64,000 nucleotides of DNA from Flavobacterium buctense (GTDB lineage: Bacteria; Bacteroidota; Bacteroidia; Flavobacteriales; Flavobacteriaceae): positions 62,001 to 126,000 of the forward strand of contig NZ_JACTAB010000005.1 in assembly GCF_014486695.1 (NCBI RefSeq). The letters run 5' to 3'. A program made the translations under genes and the position numbers. Below are positions 34,748 to 43,107 of the stretch, piece by piece (positions within the stretch are counted from its first letter, which is position 1; each line of letters starts with the position of its first letter). The notes beneath the pieces are model-generated. The model did no database searches, had not been told where the DNA came from, and saw only the letters and a list, made by a program, of their open reading frames with translations.

Positions 34748-34785
34748 AAAAAAACGGCTACTTTTATAAAGTAGCCGTTTTTGTT
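34748..34785. terminator. Bidirectional terminator between the T9SS cargo gene and recQ
   Basis: AAAACGGCTACTTT and AAAGTAGCCGTTTT form a 14-bp stem around a 3-base loop, flanked by A and T runs, so it can serve both convergent genes. Confidence 0.9.
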
Positions 34786-34824
34786 TTATTTACATTTTAA
34801 AACTGAAAACTGAGACTGTAAACT

Positions 34825-37020
34825 TTAATTCGCCACTTCACTTATAAACTTAATTCTCATCAAACGCAATTCTTCGATATCATAATCACCATCAAATTCC
34901 TTTAATGCGTCTTCTATTTTATCCGATTCAGAATCCATAAAGTAATCGTGGATTTCTTCTTGCTGTTCTTCGTCCAGGATTTCGTTAATCCAATAGCTGA
35001 TATTCAATTTGGTGCCTGAATAGACAATCTGCTCCATTTCTTTGAGCAAATTATCCATCGTAAACCCTTTGGCTTTAGCAATATCATCTAAGGACAATTT
35101 TCGGTCGATGTTCTGAATAATATATAATTTATTAGCCGAATTGGCTCCGGTAGATTTCACCACCAAATCATCCGGACGTATGATATCGTTGTCTTCAACG
35201 TATCGTTCTATTAATTCAATAAATTCTTTGCCATACTTTTTCGCCTTGCCTTCTCCTACTCCATGAACGTTGCTCAATTCTTCAATAGTAATCGGATATT
35301 TTAAAGCCATGTCTTCCAAAGATGGATCTTGGAACACCACAAATGGTGGAACACCCAATTTTTTAGCCACTTTTTTACGCAATTCACGCAACATGCTCAT
35401 TAAAGCTTCATCGGCTGTACCACTTGATTTGGCAGCAGTTACTATAGCTTCATCTTCGCTTTCGCTGTATTCATGATCTTCCGACATCATAAACGAAACC
35501 GGATTTTTAATAAACGCATGGCCTTTGTCGGAAACTTTTAAAATACCATAAGTTTCAATGTCCTTGGTTAATAAACCATCCACTAAAACTTGACGAATCA
35601 ACGCCATCCAATAACGTTCATCATAGTCAGAACCGCAACCAAAGAAGGTTTGTGCATCGGTTCTGTGTGCTTTTATAGTGGCATTTACTCTTCCGATAAG
35701 GGTAAAAACGATTTCTTTGGATTTGTATAAATATTTGGTATCTCGAACGACTTCCAACAACATTTTAACTTGGTCTTTGGCTTCGACTTTGGTTTTTGGA
35801 TTGCGAACATTGTCATCCATATCGGCACCATCACCGGTTTCACTGTCAAATTCTTCTCCGAAATAATGCAAAAGAAATTTACGTCTGGACATCGAAGTTT
35901 CGGCATAAGCCACAACTTCTTGAAGTAATGCAAAACCAATTTCTTGCTCAGCCACCGGTTTGCCCGACATGAATTTCTCTAATTTTTCAACATCTTTATA
36001 AGAATAGTACGCCAAGCAATGTCCTTCTCCTCCATCTCGACCGGCACGACCGGTTTCTTGGTAATAACTTTCTAAGGATTTTGGAATATCATGGTGAATT
36101 ACAAAACGAACATCCGGTTTGTCGATTCCCATTCCGAATGCAATAGTTGCCACCACCACATCTACATCTTCCATCAAGAACATGTCTTGGTGTTTAGCTC
36201 GCGTCTTTGCATCTAAACCGGCATGATAGGGAACGGCTGAAATTCCGTTAACTTGTAGCACTTCCGCAATTTCTTCTACCTTTTTTCGGCTTAAACAGTA
36301 AATGATACCTGATTTGCCTTTATGTTGCTTTATAAAACGAATGATATCCGCTTCGATATTTTTGGTTTTGGTGCGTACTTCATAAAATAAATTCGGACGG
36401 TTAAAAGACGCTTTAAACGTTGTTGCGTCAGACATATCCAAATTCTTTAGTATGTCTTCCTGAACTTTTGGCGTAGCTGTAGCGGTTAAACCAATTACAG
36501 GCACGTCACCTAATTGTTTGATGATGTGTCTCAGATTTCGGTATTCGGGTCTGAAATCGTGTCCCCATTCTGAAATACAGTGTGCTTCATCAATGGCAAC
36601 AAATGATATGGGAACACTTTGCAGAAATTCTACATATTCTTCTTTGGTCAAAGATTCCGGTGCCACATAAAGCAATTTGGTAATCCCTGAAGTAATATCT
36701 TTTTTAACTTGATTGATTTCGGTTTTGGTTAGCGACGAATTTAACACATGCGCAATTCCGTTTTCAGAGGACAAACTCCTGATGGCATCAACTTGATTCT
36801 TCATTAAAGCAATCAATGGTGAAACCACAATCGCGGTCCCGTTTTGTATTAACGCAGGTAATTGATAGCAAAGTGACTTTCCACCACCGGTTGGCATTAT
36901 AACGAAGGTATTATGTTTGGTAATAATACTTTTTATGACTTGTTCCTGTAAACCTTTAAATTGGCTAAAACCAAAATACTTTTTTAATTCTTTGTGGATG
37001 TCAATTTCGTCTAAATTCAT
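34825..37020 (-). CDS. recQ: ATP-dependent DNA helicase RecQ
   Basis: This 731-residue 3'-5' helicase of recombination and fork repair has motif 0 FGFSQFKGLQEQVI, Walker A MPTGGGKSLCYQLP and the DEAH box AIDEAHCISEWGHDFRPEYR. Motifs V/VI are TIAFGMGIDKPDVRFVIHHD and YYQETGRAGRDG. The RQC zinc/winged-helix region and a C-terminal HRDC-type HhH region (SNVHGVGEGKAKKYG) follow. It is longer than E. coli RecQ through the C-terminal part, as usual in Bacteroidetes. It diverges from kdsD. Confidence 0.95.
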   Translation of the reverse strand: MNLDEIDIHKELKKYFGFSQFKGLQEQVIKSIITKHNTFVIMPTGGGKSLCYQLPALIQNGTAIVVSPLIALMKNQVDAIRSLSSENGIAHVLNSSLTKTEINQVKKDITSGITKLLYVAPESLTKEEYVEFLQSVPISFVAIDEAHCISEWGHDFRPEYRNLRHIIKQLGDVPVIGLTATATPKVQEDILKNLDMSDATTFKASFNRPNLFYEVRTKTKNIEADIIRFIKQHKGKSGIIYCLSRKKVEEIAEVLQVNGISAVPYHAGLDAKTRAKHQDMFLMEDVDVVVATIAFGMGIDKPDVRFVIHHDIPKSLESYYQETGRAGRDGGEGHCLAYYSYKDVEKLEKFMSGKPVAEQEIGFALLQEVVAYAETSMSRRKFLLHYFGEEFDSETGDGADMDDNVRNPKTKVEAKDQVKMLLEVVRDTKYLYKSKEIVFTLIGRVNATIKAHRTDAQTFFGCGSDYDERYWMALIRQVLVDGLLTKDIETYGILKVSDKGHAFIKNPVSFMMSEDHEYSESEDEAIVTAAKSSGTADEALMSMLRELRKKVAKKLGVPPFVVFQDPSLEDMALKYPITIEELSNVHGVGEGKAKKYGKEFIELIERYVEDNDIIRPDDLVVKSTGANSANKLYIIQNIDRKLSLDDIAKAKGFTMDNLLKEMEQIVYSGTKLNISYWINEILDEEQQEEIHDYFMDSESDKIEDALKEFDGDYDIEELRLMRIKFISEVAN

Positions 37021-37051
37021 TCTGTGTTAATGGTATTTTTACATAAATTTG

Positions 37052-37059
37052 CAAACATA
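37052..37059 (-). promoter_or_regulatory. -7 promoter box of recQ
   Basis: The minus strand reads TATGTTTG, 31 bases before the recQ ATG. A TTTG at 37085-37088 lies upstream with a 25-base spacer, longer than standard. Confidence 0.4.
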
Positions 37060-37106
37060 AAGATACGACTTTCTTTTATACATACAAATTTTATCTTATT
37101 TGAATT

Positions 37107-38072
37107 TTGATACCAAAAGAAACCATTTTAGCCTCTGCCAAAAAGACCATATTATCAGAAAGTGAAGCCATTGCAAAGCTAGTGGATTTTGTAAATGACG
37201 ATTTTATCCAAACCGTTGAAATCATTTACAACACTACCGGAAGATTAGTAGTGACGGGAATAGGCAAAAGTGCTATCATCGCACAGAAAATTGTGGCCAC
37301 TTTAAATTCAACCGGAACGCCATCCTTATTCCTTCATGCTTCCGAAGCCATCCATGGCGATTTAGGCATGGTCCAACCCGGTGATGTAGTGATTTGTATT
37401 TCCAAAAGCGGCAACAGTCCTGAAATCAAAGTTTTGGTTCCGTTATTGAAACGATTTGGCAACAAATTAATAGCCATTACCGGAAATACTACTTCTTTTT
37501 TAGGCAAAGAAGCCGATTATGTTTTAAATACGTATGTAGAAAGTGAAGCTTGTCCCAATAATTTGGCGCCAACCAACAGCACTACGGCTCAATTAGTCAT
37601 GGGCGATGCGATTGCCGTTTGCTTAATGGAAATGAGAAGTTTTACCGCCGAAGATTTTGCCAAATACCATCCCGGTGGTGCTTTAGGTAAAAAATTATTA
37701 TTACGCGTGGGCGACATGCTGGATACAACCCATAAACCGATTGTGGCACCGGATTCAAACATTAAAAGTGTAATCATGGAAATTTCCGAAAAACGTTTAG
37801 GCGTTACCGCTGTTGTTAAAAATGACGAGGTAATCGGAATCATTACTGATGGTGACATCCGAAGAATGCTGAATAAAACCGAAAATATTTCCGGTTTAGT
37901 CGCTCAAGATATCATGACCGTAAATCCAAAAATGATTAAATCAACTGATATGGTAAGCGATGCTCTGAATATTTTAGAAGATTTTTCGATTACCCAATTA
38001 GTTGTGGTAGACCATGGGGAATACAGAGGCGTTATTCATTTGCATGACATTTTAAAAGAAGGCATCGTATAA
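37107..38072 (+). CDS. kdsD: Arabinose-5-phosphate isomerase, KpsF/GutQ family
   Basis: This 321-residue enzyme converts ribulose-5-phosphate to arabinose-5-phosphate, the precursor of Kdo in lipopolysaccharide. The SIS domain (~30-180) has VTGIGKSAIIAQKI, HASEAIHGDLGM and ISKSGNSPE. Two CBS domains follow (~205-320; TAVVKNDEVIGIITDGDIRRM, ITQLVVVDHGEYRGVIHLHD). The start is TTG 37107. A stop lies two codons upstream and the next ATG is deep in the SIS domain, so a non-ATG start is required. Its stop overlaps the tatC ATG by one base. Confidence 0.93.
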   Translation: MIPKETILASAKKTILSESEAIAKLVDFVNDDFIQTVEIIYNTTGRLVVTGIGKSAIIAQKIVATLNSTGTPSLFLHASEAIHGDLGMVQPGDVVICISKSGNSPEIKVLVPLLKRFGNKLIAITGNTTSFLGKEADYVLNTYVESEACPNNLAPTNSTTAQLVMGDAIAVCLMEMRSFTAEDFAKYHPGGALGKKLLLRVGDMLDTTHKPIVAPDSNIKSVIMEISEKRLGVTAVVKNDEVIGIITDGDIRRMLNKTENISGLVAQDIMTVNPKMIKSTDMVSDALNILEDFSITQLVVVDHGEYRGVIHLHDILKEGIV

Positions 38073-38887
38073 TGGCAAAAAAAGAGCTTAAAGAAATGTC
38101 TTTTTTAGACCATCTGGAAGAGTTAAGATGGTTGTTAGTAAGAAGTACCCTTGCTATTATTATTATTGCATGTGCCGCTTACTTTATAGATGATTTCATT
38201 TTCAATCAAATTATTTTCGGGCCTAAAGACCCCAACTTCATCACCTATAAATTCTTTTGTGAGGTAACGCGTTTTTTTGGGGTGGATGACACTTATGCTT
38301 GTGCAACTGATTTTTCATTCATTATTCAAAACACGGAAGTGGGCGGGCAGTTTTCAATTTATCTTTGGATATTAATAACTACCGGTTTTGTGCTTGGCTT
38401 CCCTTATATTCTTTGGGAATTGTGGAAATTTATCAGACCGGCATTATATGAAAACGAACGTAAAAAAGCGGGGTTGTTTATTGTTGTTTCCTCGTTGTTG
38501 TTTTTTATTGGTGTTCTTTTTGGGTACTTTATTATTGTGCCTTTAACCATCAATTTTTTCGCCACTTTTAATGTAAGTGACACGATTATAAATCAATTCA
38601 CAGTCGATTCTTATATCAGTATGATTAAAACTTCGGTAATTGTTAGTGGTTTGGTTTTCGAACTCCCGATTATCATTTACTTTTTAACCAAATTAGGATT
38701 GGTAACACCCAATTTTTTGAGAAAATACAGAAGAGCTGCCATTGTAATAATCTTGATTATAGCCGCAATAGTTACACCACCAGATATTCCTAGTCAAGTG
38801 ATTGTTTCTATTCCTATAATGGTTTTGTATGAAGTAAGTATTTTAATTTCCGCAACTGTGGTCAAAAAAGAAAAAGAAAATGTCTGA
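38072..38887 (+). CDS. tatC: Sec-independent protein translocase subunit TatC
   Basis: This 271-residue inner membrane protein recognises twin-arginine signal peptides of folded proteins. It has six predicted helices and the conserved N-terminal MSFLDHLEELRWLLVRS and FGYFIIVPLTINFF, with VTPPDIPSQVIVSIPIMVLYE near the end. It is somewhat longer than E. coli TatC because of an insert in the first periplasmic loop (~45-90), as in other Bacteroidetes. TatA is not in this window. It is coupled to kdsD by TAATG and overlaps the next gene by 8 bases. Confidence 0.95.
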   Translation: MAKKELKEMSFLDHLEELRWLLVRSTLAIIIIACAAYFIDDFIFNQIIFGPKDPNFITYKFFCEVTRFFGVDDTYACATDFSFIIQNTEVGGQFSIYLWILITTGFVLGFPYILWELWKFIRPALYENERKKAGLFIVVSSLLFFIGVLFGYFIIVPLTINFFATFNVSDTIINQFTVDSYISMIKTSVIVSGLVFELPIIIYFLTKLGLVTPNFLRKYRRAAIVIILIIAAIVTPPDIPSQVIVSIPIMVLYEVSILISATVVKKEKENV

Positions 38888-39227
38888 TTTAGTAAAAGAA
38901 TTTAACGACTACCGTTCTCGAATGAACGTGAAGTTATTGGCCGATAATAACAAAATTGTAAAGCGAATTTTCAATTTGGACACCAATGCTTATGCCGAAG
39001 GTGCATTAGATGTAAAGACTAAAGAACTATTAGGTTTAGTAGCCTCAGCGGTATTGCGTTGCGATGATTGCGTAAAATACCATTTGGAAACCAGCTACAA
39101 AGAAGGCGTCACCAAAGAAGAAATGATGGAAGCTATGGGCATAGCCACTTTAGTCGGCGGAACCATAGTAGTCCCACATTTAAGAAGAGCTTACGAGTTT
39201 TGGGAAGCGTTGGAGGAACAGAAATAG
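38880..39227 (+). CDS. Carboxymuconolactone decarboxylase/AhpD-like protein
   Basis: This 115-residue helical protein has a CxxC redox motif in LRCDDCVKYHLET (~61-73) and the His typical of AhpD-like proteins. EEMMEAMGIATLVGGTIVVPHLRRA follows. Members act as peroxidase partners or ring-opening decarboxylases; the CxxC plus His favours a thiol redox role. It overlaps tatC by 8 bases and stands 104 bases before lptB, so it is part of the kdsD-tatC operon. Confidence 0.85.
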   Translation: MSDLVKEFNDYRSRMNVKLLADNNKIVKRIFNLDTNAYAEGALDVKTKELLGLVASAVLRCDDCVKYHLETSYKEGVTKEEMMEAMGIATLVGGTIVVPHLRRAYEFWEALEEQK

Positions 39228-39293
39228 TTTCCAAAATTGAAGTTAAAACAATCAATCAAGCAAATGAATTTTGTTTATTTGCAGAGAATAAAA

Positions 39294-39327
39294 CTTAGTA
39301 CCTTAGTTACTTAGAACCTTAGAACCT
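39294..39327 (+). repeat. 8-bp tandem repeat directly upstream of lptB
   Basis: Four copies of CTTAG+3 start at 39294, 39302, 39310 and 39318, with an exact 8-base period (CTTAGTAC, CTTAGTTA, CTTAGAAC, CTTAGAAC). A truncated copy CTC follows, 6 bases before the lptB ATG at 39332. It lies in the leader or spacer of the operon. Confidence 0.75.
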
Positions 39328-39331
39328 CAAA

Positions 39332-40072
39332 ATGAAGTTAAGAGCTGAAAATTTAGTCAAAACCTACAAAGGCAGAAGCGTTGTAAAAGGCATTTCCGTA
39401 GAAGTAAACCAGGGAGAAATTGTTGGGCTTTTAGGGCCAAATGGTGCCGGAAAAACCACTTCTTTCTACATGATTGTAGGCTTGGTCAAACCCAATTCCG
39501 GAAATATCTATTTGGACGACATGAACATCACCGATTTCCCGATGTACAAACGTGCCCAACACGGTATTGGTTATTTAGCTCAAGAAGCCTCGGTTTTCAG
39601 AAAGTTGAGTATCGAAGACAATATTTTGAGTGTTTTACAACTAACCAAACTCAGCAAAGAAGAACAAGTGGCCAAAATGGAAAGTTTGATTGCCGAATTC
39701 AGTTTGGAACACATTCGAACCAATCGTGGTGACTTGCTTTCCGGTGGTGAAAGAAGAAGAACCGAAATCGCTCGTGCTTTAGCTACAGATCCAAAATTCA
39801 TACTATTGGACGAACCCTTTGCCGGAGTTGACCCGGTTGCTGTCGAAGACATACAGAGAATTGTTGCCCAATTAAAAAACAAAAACATCGGCATCTTAAT
39901 CACTGACCACAACGTTCAAGAAACCTTAGCGATTACCGATAAAACGTATCTAATGTTTGAAGGTGGCATCCTAAAAGCCGGAAATCCGGAAGAATTAGCT
40001 GCGGACGAAATGGTGAGAAAGGTTTATCTCGGGCAAAACTTTGAATTGCGTAAAAAGAAATTGCATTTTTAG
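39332..40072 (+). CDS. lptB: LPS export ABC transporter ATP-binding protein LptB
   Basis: This 246-residue ATPase powers the Lpt bridge that moves LPS from the inner to the outer membrane. It has Walker A LLGPNGAGKTTSFYMIVG, the Q-loop AQEASVF, ABC signature LLSGGERRRTEIARAL, Walker B FILLDEPFAGVDPVAVED and the H-loop ITDHNVQE. The GVDP and EASVF sequences are typical of LptB. It is preceded by an 8-bp tandem repeat and follows the kdsD-tatC-cmd run, tying Kdo synthesis and LPS export together. Confidence 0.95.
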   Translation: MKLRAENLVKTYKGRSVVKGISVEVNQGEIVGLLGPNGAGKTTSFYMIVGLVKPNSGNIYLDDMNITDFPMYKRAQHGIGYLAQEASVFRKLSIEDNILSVLQLTKLSKEEQVAKMESLIAEFSLEHIRTNRGDLLSGGERRRTEIARALATDPKFILLDEPFAGVDPVAVEDIQRIVAQLKNKNIGILITDHNVQETLAITDKTYLMFEGGILKAGNPEELAADEMVRKVYLGQNFELRKKKLHF

Positions 40073-40078
40073 AAATAA

Positions 40079-40107
40079 AAAAATCCGCTACTCAGCGGAT
40101 TTTTTGT
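40079..40107. terminator. Bidirectional terminator overlapping the pssA stop
   Basis: AAATCCGCT (40081-40089) and AGCGGATTT (40094-40102) form a 9-bp stem with a 4-base loop and T runs on both sides. The last codons and stop of pssA are part of the stem. Confidence 0.85.
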
Positions 40108-40804
40108 TTGCTATATTATTGAAAACGGACAGTAAAACATAGAGTAAAATAATCAACGGAACCGCTAGTATCTGAAGGAAAATCAGCATCAAGACTGAGA
40201 TAATCAAAAAGAAAATCTGCAATTTATATTTGGCAAAACTGAAATTCTTAATCTTCAGTGAGAATAATGGAATTTCGGCGTTCATGACGTAAGCGCTAAT
40301 AAAGCTGACAATAACTAAACCGATTTTAACGTTATTAGTCAAAATATAACCAAATGGATCATTATCAAGCAGAAATGGAATACTCATAATAAACAAACAA
40401 TTTGCCGGTGTTGGCAATCCGATAAAACTATCTGATTGTCTTTCATCTATATTAAATTTGGCCAAACGATAACAGGCACCAAGTGTTATAACAAATCCCA
40501 AATAAGGATAAAATCCCCAAAAAGATAAATCAATAATAAATCCCTGTAACAAAGTAAACATAAGATAACCCGGAACAACACCACTCGTTACCATATCAGC
40601 TAAAGAATCCAACTGCACGCCTAATGGTCCGGAAACACCAAACTTTCGGGCAAAAAAGCCGTCAAAAAAATCGAAGAAAATACCCAGGCAAACAAAGAAA
40701 AAAGCGCTTTCAAAGTCAGAATAAGAAACCATAACCAACGCAACGCAACCACTAAACAAATTAAGCATCGTAAATAAGTTGGGAATCTGGGCTTTGATGT
40801 TCAT
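40088..40804 (-). CDS. pssA: CDP-diacylglycerol-serine O-phosphatidyltransferase
   Basis: This 238-residue inner membrane enzyme makes phosphatidylserine, the precursor of phosphatidylethanolamine. The CDP-alcohol transferase motif is DGFFARKFGVSGPLGVQLDS, with the spaced Asp residues (DG..AR...G...D...D) intact at ~48-72. About seven helices are visible, and QIPNLFTMLNLFSGCVAL opens the protein as in other PssA. It is convergent to lptB and shares its terminator. Confidence 0.93.
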   Translation of the reverse strand: MNIKAQIPNLFTMLNLFSGCVALVMVSYSDFESAFFFVCLGIFFDFFDGFFARKFGVSGPLGVQLDSLADMVTSGVVPGYLMFTLLQGFIIDLSFWGFYPYLGFVITLGACYRLAKFNIDERQSDSFIGLPTPANCLFIMSIPFLLDNDPFGYILTNNVKIGLVIVSFISAYVMNAEIPLFSLKIKNFSFAKYKLQIFFLIISVLMLIFLQILAVPLIILLYVLLSVFNNIANKKSAE

Positions 40805-40833
40805 CGTAAACGTTTGTTATTTTTAAAGAAATA

Positions 40834-40841
40834 CAAATTTA
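40834..40841 (-). promoter_or_regulatory. -7 promoter box of pssA
   Basis: The minus strand reads TAAATTTG, 29 bases before the pssA ATG. No -33 TTG is within 17-23 bases. Confidence 0.4.
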
Positions 40842-40914
40842 ATACAATAAGTTGCAGACTTCTGCGTTTTATATTCAAGATTTTTATGTGATATTTGTAA
40901 AAAGAAAAATTGCC

Positions 40915-41982
40915 TTGAAAAAAACGATTGCTATCCTGCTACTTTTCACTAGCCTAATTACTCATGCTCAAGCCGTTAGAAAGTACTCCAATGAGTTTAT
41001 GAATATAGGTGTTGATGCTGCAGCTTTAGGTATGTCGAATGCCGTAACAGCTTTTACAGGCGATGTCAATTCGGGTTATTGGAATCCGGCCGGATTATTG
41101 AAAATTGAAGACAGCGAAGCTTCCTTAATGCATGCCAGTTATTTTGCTAATATTGCCCAATACGATTATGCGGCTTACGCCAAAAACATAGACGACCGAA
41201 GCGCTTGGGGTGTTTCCCTGATTCGTTTTGGAGTTGATGACATTCTAAACACTACCCAATTAATCGACAGCGAAGGCAATATCGATTACAACCGAATCAG
41301 TTTATTTTCCACTGCAGATTATGGTTTGACTTTTTCCTACGCCCGAAAAATGAAACTCGAAGGATTCCAATACGGCATAAACGCCAAAGTTATCCGAAGA
41401 ATAATCGGGGATTTTGCCAATTCATGGGGATTTGGTTTTGATGCCGGTTTGCAATTCGACAGAAACGATTGGCACTTTGGTTTGATGCTTCGCGATATCA
41501 CAACCACTTACAACGTTTGGGCCATCGATGAAGATAAATTTGAAGCCATTCAAGGCGCCGTTGAAGGTCAGAATCAGGAATTGCCCGAAAGTACCGAAAT
41601 CACGCTGCCCAAAGCCCAACTGGGTATCGCTAAAAAATTTGAATTCCACTACGATTATACTTTATTGGCTGCCGTTAATTTAAACATGCAATTTGCCCGA
41701 ACCAATGACATCATTTCAACTGATGCGGTGAGTATTGATCCGGCAATCGGTTTTGAATTTGGGTATACCGACTTAGTTTTCCTTCGCGCCGGTGTTGGCA
41801 ATTTCCAAAATGTGGCCCAAATTGATGGTTCAACCAAGGTAAATTTTCAACCCAATATTGGTTTAGGCTTTAAATACAAAGGCATACAGGTTGATTATGC
41901 TTTGACCGATTTGGGCGACCAAAGTGCCGCTTTGTATTCCAATATCTTTTCGGTTAAAGTAGATTTGAGTATTTTTAGATAA
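40915..41982 (+). CDS. PorV/PorQ family outer membrane protein
   Basis: This protein of about 355 residues has a signal peptide (KKTIAILLLFTSLITHAQA). The family start KYSNEFMNIGVDAAALGMSNAVTAFTGDVNSGYWNPAGLL follows, and beta strands run to a C-terminal VKVDLSIFR. PorV and PorQ work in the type IX secretion machinery as barrel shuttle or attachment proteins; which role applies is unclear, since no other T9SS gene is adjacent. No ATG lies near the start: the frame opens with TTG 40852. I place the start at TTG 40915 because it gives a normal signal peptide. GTG 40888 is the alternative. Confidence 0.75.
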   Translation: MKKTIAILLLFTSLITHAQAVRKYSNEFMNIGVDAAALGMSNAVTAFTGDVNSGYWNPAGLLKIEDSEASLMHASYFANIAQYDYAAYAKNIDDRSAWGVSLIRFGVDDILNTTQLIDSEGNIDYNRISLFSTADYGLTFSYARKMKLEGFQYGINAKVIRRIIGDFANSWGFGFDAGLQFDRNDWHFGLMLRDITTTYNVWAIDEDKFEAIQGAVEGQNQELPESTEITLPKAQLGIAKKFEFHYDYTLLAAVNLNMQFARTNDIISTDAVSIDPAIGFEFGYTDLVFLRAGVGNFQNVAQIDGSTKVNFQPNIGLGFKYKGIQVDYALTDLGDQSAALYSNIFSVKVDLSIFR

Positions 41983-41988
41983 AAATTT

Positions 41989-43107
41989 ATGTTGAAAAAA
42001 GCACTTTTCTTACTCCTACTCTTTTTTTGTTTACCCACTTTTTCACAAAACCCAAAGCTTTCTGAAAATACACAAATCAGCATTTACACCTGTGGTCGTG
42101 GCGAACAACTCTACTCTACTTTTGGCCATACCGCTTTGAGAATTAAAGATGAAGCCAACCAATTGGATATTGTTTTCAACTACGGTGCTTTTGATTTCAG
42201 GACGGAGAATTTTTACTTAAAATTTGTCAAAGGCGATTTGCAGTATTTCATGAATGTGACTTCAGTAGAAGATTTTATTTTAGAATACCAAATCGATGAA
42301 AGAGAAGTTATTGAACAAACCCTCAACTTATCATTGCCTCAAAAACAAAAGCTTTTCGAAGAATTAAATGCTTCTCTTTACACTTCCGAAAGATACTACA
42401 CTTATAAATTTATTGACCGAAATTGCACCACTATGGTCACGGAAAAAATCAATGGTTTATTAGGTCAAGTCCAAATTCAGAAAGTAGATGACAAAACAAT
42501 TAGTTACAGAACGCTTCTTTATCCTTATTTTGAGAATTACTTTTGGTACAAACTCGGCATCAACATTGTTTTTGGCGGAAAAACCGATGCAAAAGCGGAA
42601 AAATTATTCCTTCCGGTGGAATTAATGAACAGTTTAGACAAAGCAAATGTGAACGGAAAACCTTTGGTTAGGGCAAAGAAAACCCTCGTTCCCGGAAGCA
42701 CCATCGAACCAAAATTTGCTTTTTTCAATAGCATTTATGTCATTATTGCTTTTTTAGTTTTGATCACAATAATCAACAAACGTTGGTTGTTCTTAAGCTA
42801 TCTTTTCGTTTGCGGCATACTTGGCGTTGTTCTTTGTTTGATTGGATTGTATTCCCAACATCAAGAATTGCTGTGGAATTATAACGCACTTTTGTTTAGC
42901 CCACTATTTTTGGCTTTACCTTTCTTGAAAGCAATAAAATTGAAAAGAATTTGTAATCTTTCAATAGCACTTTTGTTTGTTTATGCCCTTTTCATGGTTA
43001 ACAAACCGCATTTGCCTTTGATGTTGCCGTTTGTATTGGCTGCTTTTTATATGCTATTAAAAATCGACGGAAGAAATCCCTTCAGGTTATTGACCTCTGT
43101 AAAATAG
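41989..43107 (+). CDS. DUF4105/Lnb-type membrane protein (putative lipoprotein N-acyltransferase)
   Basis: This 372-residue protein has a signal peptide, then a periplasmic DUF4105 domain (~25-230) with CGRGEQLYSTFGHTALRI and DRNCTTMVTEKING. These hold the conserved His and Cys of a papain-like site. The last ~130 residues form five membrane helices. This architecture is that of Lnb, described in Bacteroides as a lipoprotein N-acylating enzyme; I cite that from memory of the family. It begins 6 bases after the PorV/PorQ gene. Its last 21 bases overlap the convergent glycan gene. Confidence 0.78.
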   Translation: MLKKALFLLLLFFCLPTFSQNPKLSENTQISIYTCGRGEQLYSTFGHTALRIKDEANQLDIVFNYGAFDFRTENFYLKFVKGDLQYFMNVTSVEDFILEYQIDEREVIEQTLNLSLPQKQKLFEELNASLYTSERYYTYKFIDRNCTTMVTEKINGLLGQVQIQKVDDKTISYRTLLYPYFENYFWYKLGINIVFGGKTDAKAEKLFLPVELMNSLDKANVNGKPLVRAKKTLVPGSTIEPKFAFFNSIYVIIAFLVLITIINKRWLFLSYLFVCGILGVVLCLIGLYSQHQELLWNYNALLFSPLFLALPFLKAIKLKRICNLSIALLFVYALFMVNKPHLPLMLPFVLAAFYMLLKIDGRNPFRLLTSVK

